From contig NC_083651.1 of assembly GCF_963576545.1 (NCBI RefSeq), positions 17,855,748-17,919,747 on the forward strand: 64,000 nt of DNA, read 5' to 3'. How positions within the stretch are numbered: the stretch's first letter is position 1; the number at the start of each line of letters is the position of its first letter. This document shows, piece by piece, positions 59,651 through 64,000 of this stretch. The position numbers were made by a program, and so were the translations under genes. The DNA comes from Limanda limanda. Lineage: Eukaryota > Chordata > Actinopteri > Pleuronectiformes > Pleuronectidae. The notes under the pieces are model-generated. The model did not search any database. It had not been told where the DNA came from and saw only the letters and a list, made by a program, of their open reading frames with translations.

Positions 59651-62126
59651 CTGTGCACTCTTAACACCATGCACACTGTTAGCAAGTAGCTGGCTCTTTA
59701 GAAAACATTGAGCCACCCTTGAGTTATGTCTTTTAATCCTAGAGGCCAGGGTCATAGAAAAGAGGGAACACCACAATGCCTTGCAAGCTATTGATTTATA
59801 TCCCATAGAAAATGAATGAGCTTTTCATTGCGTCGTTCTGACTGCCGTGGGTGTTCGGCGTCCTACAGAGCTTGACAAGGCTGCTGTGCAAAGTGCAGGT
59901 TGCTAAGCTATGATCAGACAATCACTGTCCAGAGAATGTAGGAGTGAGCAGCCACCAAAACAAATGTTTGTACCTTTTTCTGCAGCATCACGTGAGAAAT
60001 CAGTTCGGACAGAGTAAATTGGTCAGTGTGTGTCTGCCGTGACTTGTGATATGTGAGACAACACAGACTTGATTTTGATGAAACCCCGGGGAGTCATGCA
60101 TCACACCACTGTGGCATTTTCAAAATTACAGTGTTTAGCCCAAGGAGGTAGCAGCAATTACCTGGCAAACATTTTAATAATCAGTCATATCTCACGTACT
60201 GCTGCAGGGAATAAAATGAAACTTGGAACACATACCCCAACTCTCCGTGCTCACAAATTTGTCTCCAGGGCAGCATATTGGATTTTCGACTGTTTTTGAG
60301 TTGCTGCAGTTTGTCTCCTGGGCTCTCCCCCCCCCAATTTATTTACTGGTCGCTGCAGGAGTCGCTGGCTCATTCCTCAAATACGGGGCAGCACCAACAC
60401 AAAAAATGAAAAGAGTTGAGAATAACACAAACAGGCACAACAATTCAACACAGACAATGTCCTTCCCCTGTCACATAACAAACTAGAAACTAATTGTTTC
60501 CAGTTATGGCACAAAAGGAACAATTCCCAGCTCCTTTAGAGGAGGGATACAACCACGCAGCAGCTCACACTGAACTTAGAAAATTGTAAAGCCAGAGGTT
60601 TGCACGGTGTTATTATCTGTCATCATTTTGACTCGGTGGCGCTAATGCTTGACAGGATTGCTTTTAGTACTCTCTAAAGGTTTGAAAATGAACTTAATGC
60701 TGTTCTATACACCTGTCACCTCTCCTTTTACCGTATTTTAATCACGATGTTAGGCAGCACTTCAAACGATGAACTTCCTTTTTTCGCAGAGATCCTCTTT
60801 TCTAGTGTGAGTTCAGATCATGTAGGTAATCTGCTCTGCCCACAGAAAGCCAGTTGAAACGGCAGCATGTAAGAGCTTAAATGTCTGGTTTGGTTGTTCC
60901 TATGTGTTTTTGGCGTGTTGTGATTTAGTTGTAGTGTGGATATTAGATTAATTTCAATTGAGAAATCAGTTTAATTAAGTTAAACTGAATTTATTGCCGT
61001 TAACAGTAAGAGAAGATAGTGGTGTGTCGTTTTGGTGCTTAGACCTCGGGTGATGTCATCAAGGTTGAAACGGGTGGGGCTGTGGGTGGAATAGAAACAC
61101 CACACCAGGGGGTAGAGACACTAGTGCTGGTTGATGGCATCTAGAGAAAGAGATGAGTGAAATCATCTGGGCTCGACCAGGACTTTGGATATGGAGACTG
61201 GAGCTGGGGAAGTGAAGAGGAGTCGCAGCAAGTCATTGAAATGACAGTTCACAGCGAGAGATATACGAGCATGGCTTCGTTCAGCCGCACAAAATGTAGC
61301 AAAATGGTTATTTGATAGTAAATGGTGGTACGACGCTGAAAATGTTGAATTTATGGAAGCTGGGAAGGCCATTCCTGGTGTTCTTGTGAAATAAACCTCG
61401 GAGGTAAATGACATTGTCTTAAAAACGTGTTTAACACCAAGTAGCAGCAGAGAACTTTAAATCCAATGTGTATCTGTTTGGTGTCATTTTAACATGGCAG
61501 AGTTTATTATAAATGTCGCTGCTAATTTGCCAACACCGTTAATATATAACCACCAAATTAGAGAAAAGGCTGTGTGTTGCACTGTCTGAGAAAACATGTA
61601 ATTTAACACAGAAACCAAAGCAAAACGGTGCAAAGTATTTTGAGATTGGCTGATTGGGGTTGTGGCAAAATCGGATATCTGTAAACACCAAACAGTCAGA
61701 TGATTAGAGGAGACGAGGAGAGAGAATAGCAAATGAATGGGTTGTAGAGATGGTCTTGATTTAACTTATACTCTAAATCAGAGGCTTGAAGAGCTACAAA
61801 CAACTTTATATTTGAAACAGTGTCTTTCAAAGCAGTCTCTGGACCCCATAGTGAGAACCAGGGTCAGAGAAAAGCTGAACTAACCAGTGATGCCTGAACC
61901 TCTTCGCTGTCTTCAAAGTTTAGACTTAAATCTTTCTGTCGCTTCAGACCATTACCACTTGAAAAAAAAAACTGACTCAGCACTACGGGACAAAATCTTG
62001 TTCCTCTCCAGCACACTGAACATAAGGACATGTTTATTGCTTTGTTTTGACGTCTGTTCAAATGCACGTATTAAAAAGTGCTTCGCTTGTACAATAAGGG
62101 TTCGTGTGCATTTGTGTATTTTTCAG
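59651..62126. other. Last part of intron 1, no gene seen
   Basis: No supported gene until the acceptor of exon 2. An open frame begins far upstream of exon 2 (61887), but its first 80 codons are intronic read-through, ended by the CAG acceptor at 62124-62126. Confidence 0.55.
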
Positions 62127-62402
62127 AATATCCCGGCGCTGCCGTGTGGGAAGGCCCTCTACTCCTACGAGGGGAAAGAACCAGGCGACCTCCAGTTTTC
62201 CAAGGGCGACATCGTCATCCTGCGACGCAAGGTGGACGACAACTGGTACCATGGCGAGCTCAACGGTTGTCACGGTTTCCTGCCCGCGAGTTACATCCAG
62301 TTGTTGCGTCCCCTGAGCCAGACTCCACCCCAGGGCAAAGCGCTGTACGACTTTGAGGTCAAAGACAAAGACCAGGATAAAGATTGTCTGGCCTTCAGCA
62401 AG
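62127..62402 (+). CDS. sh3rf3: sh3rf3 coding exon 2: SH3-1 and start of SH3-2
   Basis: A 92-codon exon, phase 0 at both ends. The acceptor is TTTGTGTATTTTTCAG|AAT; the donor is AAG|GTATCG. The product opens with [16 protein letters not shown], where ALYSY is the ALYDY-type RT-loop start of the first SH3 domain. Next come [16 protein letters not shown], the binding-groove Trp in DDNWYHGEL, and GFLPASYIQ at the domain end. A Pro-containing linker leads into [16 protein letters not shown], the start of the second SH3 domain, which must be completed by the next exon. In POSH proteins SH3-1 and SH3-2 flank the Rac-binding region and bind proline-rich partners of the JNK module. HGELNG and LPASYIQ match SH3RF3 more closely than SH3RF1 (HGEVNG, FPTNFVQ). 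The gene continues past the window. Confidence 0.93.
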
Positions 62403-64000
62403 GTATCGCAATCTGTTCACACACACACACACTCTCCTGACTGAGGACACTATTTTTACCCTAGACACAGAATAATGTGGTGTGGACAGGCTGCGTGGAG
62501 GAACCAGTGGGGAGATGGACAGGATTTACAGCAGCATAAATAGAGAAGTAGCAGCCAACACTTATCTGTGGTGTAAAACCAGGCTGGTTCTTTGTAGCGC
62601 ACAAATAATTTATTAGTCCTGACGCCTCACTTCAGATCCAGTCTCAGAATGTAAACTACAGCCATTTTAAACCGTGGTGCGATCCTCCAGTCTGCATGCA
62701 GAAGGGTTCATTGGGCGAGATACTGAACCTACAAATTTCCAGCAGTGTGTAAATGTGTTGTGCATATTGTACTGCTGTATGAATGTGTTGGATAAGACTA
62801 GAAAAACACTTTATATACAGATATTTTATATATCGGGTGGCATAAAATAATCATTCATTAATAATCATCGAGGTAAAAGTTTGGAATAATGGTGATATTG
62901 ATTTGAAGTCATATCGCCCAGCCCCAATCTCTAGTTTTCAGAAGTTAATTCTGAAATCTGCTCTGATTCAGACTCGTGTATCCTGACAATCGTATTTATA
63001 ATAGGTAAACAGTCTGAATTCTATCAAGTTTCAGTTTACAAGTTAATACTGTTGTGTTGTTTTGGTTTATTCTATCCTTTGTTAACAATTTGCACTGATT
63101 TTTTTAGAATGGGAGAGGATTGTTGGTCATCAGCTCTGTGTTAGTCTGTGGGTCTGATGCCGGATGAGGTATTTCCAGGGTGAAGACGATATCCAGCAGC
63201 TGCTGACTGTAAAATGTCTTTCTCACAGCCAGTCTACATGAGGATTTGGCAGAAGTTCTTTTTAAAACTGACACACGTGTTTCTGGAATGACGCTGCTGG
63301 CAGTTGAAATTCTCTCTGCTCACAGTCAAGATTTATGGCCGAGAAGCTGCACAGGAAAACAAAGCTGGTTTTTGTTACGATACCAAAGCCTTTAAAACTG
63401 TATGTACACCAGCATGAAACTCAATGAAATTATTACAATATACACATTTATTTAGATAGTCCAGTAGCATCTTAAGCTACAGTGAGAATCCTCCACATTG
63501 GAAGGATATCTGTGGTGGAGCCTCCATCTAGAAGGGTTTTCATGTTTAATCATTCCATGTGATTCATAGACCTGAACCCAGAACTCGGCGTTAGCCAGGT
63601 CCAAATTATCTTCAGTCTAATGAGGTCATGTGGGTCTGGTGGTTTGCAGATCACAGGTCTGTGTGTCATCAAATCCTGAAAGTGTGTGTTTGTGTGTGCG
63701 TGTGAACTCGCTCTCAGATCTGATCACATGCTGCTTCATCGACATGGCAGGAGGAAAATTGTGTTTTGACAGGAGATGGTGAAGTGTGAAGTGTGAAGTG
63801 GAGAGCGCTGGAGAAGACGTACTTATGCTCTCTCTGACTTAACAAGGCTCCGTGTTAATTAGTTGAGCATCATGCTGCTGCCTGTATCGGTGTCTCTGTT
63901 TGAATCTGTTAAGGTCGACCGCCTTCGGGATTTGAACTAATTATCCACGTGTCTGACGAACTTCAGGCCCCCTCTGGATTTGATCTCTTCTTGTTTTTGA
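62403..64000 (+). other. sh3rf3: sh3rf3 intron 2, 5' part
   Basis: Starts GTATCG. A short CA run at 62418-62430 and a GT run near 63683-63702 are present, plus the SINE fragment at 62695. No further exon is recognisable before the window ends. Confidence 0.7.
62695..62825 (+). mobile_element. 3' fragment of second-family SINE
   Basis: GGGTTCATTGGGCGAGATAC-TGAACC corresponds to the TCCTTGGGCAAGATACTGAACC body seen on the minus strand at 24341-24565. It is followed by GTATGAATGTGTTGG and GACTAGAAAAACACTTTATA, the typical 3' end of this fish SINE type as I remember it. The tRNA head is missing. Confidence 0.55.

Larger units (their letters stand above)
5588..62126 (+). other. sh3rf3: sh3rf3 intron 1 (56,539 bp)
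   Basis: It starts GTTGGT and ends with the tract TTTGTGTATTTTTCAG, so it obeys the GT-AG rule. The flanking exons join in phase 0 to give a protein colinear with vertebrate SH3RF3 (...SSPVK then [16 protein letters not shown]). A very long first intron is common for large vertebrate signalling genes and often holds enhancers. Repeats and other elements inside it are listed separately. An unannotated small or non-coding exon inside it cannot be excluded. Confidence 0.85.

Noticed and set aside
61887..62126. N-terminal 80 codons of the ORF that includes exon 2
   Set aside because: Intronic read-through. A good acceptor (TTTTTCAG) sits exactly where similarity to SH3RF3 begins.
62403..62444. 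C-terminal end of the same ORF after the donor
   Set aside because: It follows AAG|GTATCG and runs into a CA repeat. In SH3RF3 the second SH3 domain continues in the next exon.

Overview
The window looks like nuclear DNA of a ray-finned fish, probably a percomorph teleost. The signs are one vertebrate multi-exon gene, very many CA/GT and GA/CT microsatellites, tRNA-derived SINEs of fish type and a small non-autonomous hAT transposon. I see no operons, no bacterial or viral genes, no CRISPR array and no rRNA. The species is an inference and cannot be fixed from the sequence alone.

Only one protein gene can be supported. It is the 5' part of sh3rf3 (POSH2, SH3 domain-containing RING finger E3 ubiquitin ligase 3) on the + strand. 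Coding exon 1 (5159-5587) holds the N-terminal C3HC4 RING finger. Coding exon 2 (62127-62402) holds the first SH3 domain and the start of the second. Both exons end in phase 0 and join in frame. The remaining exons (rest of SH3-2, SH3-3, SH3-4) lie beyond the right edge. Intron 1 is 56,539 bp and fills 88% of the window.

Layout: 1-489 is unremarkable flank. 498-2323 is a hAT-like element with 8-bp target-site duplications, a nested tRNA-like SINE head and a 314-bp foldback. 2332-4888 is upstream flank that becomes steadily richer in simple repeats (CA, a run of 27 G, about 330 bp of GA repeat with a 34-bp minisatellite). 4889-5600 is a CpG-rich promoter/5'UTR/exon 1 block with a short upstream ORF. 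5588-62126 is intron 1, made of non-coding DNA, microsatellites and at least four families of dispersed repeats. 62403-64000 is the start of intron 2.

No undescribed multi-gene system was found. The most interesting non-coding signals are: a dispersed repeat family in intron 1 whose copies each carry a CTCF-like core in one orientation, facing similar motifs upstream of the promoter; the intact hAT boundaries with nested structures; the upstream ORF next to the sh3rf3 start; and a possible decayed coiled-coil coding remnant on the minus strand near 31 kb. Most open reading frames elsewhere are translations of microsatellites or repeats and are not listed as genes.
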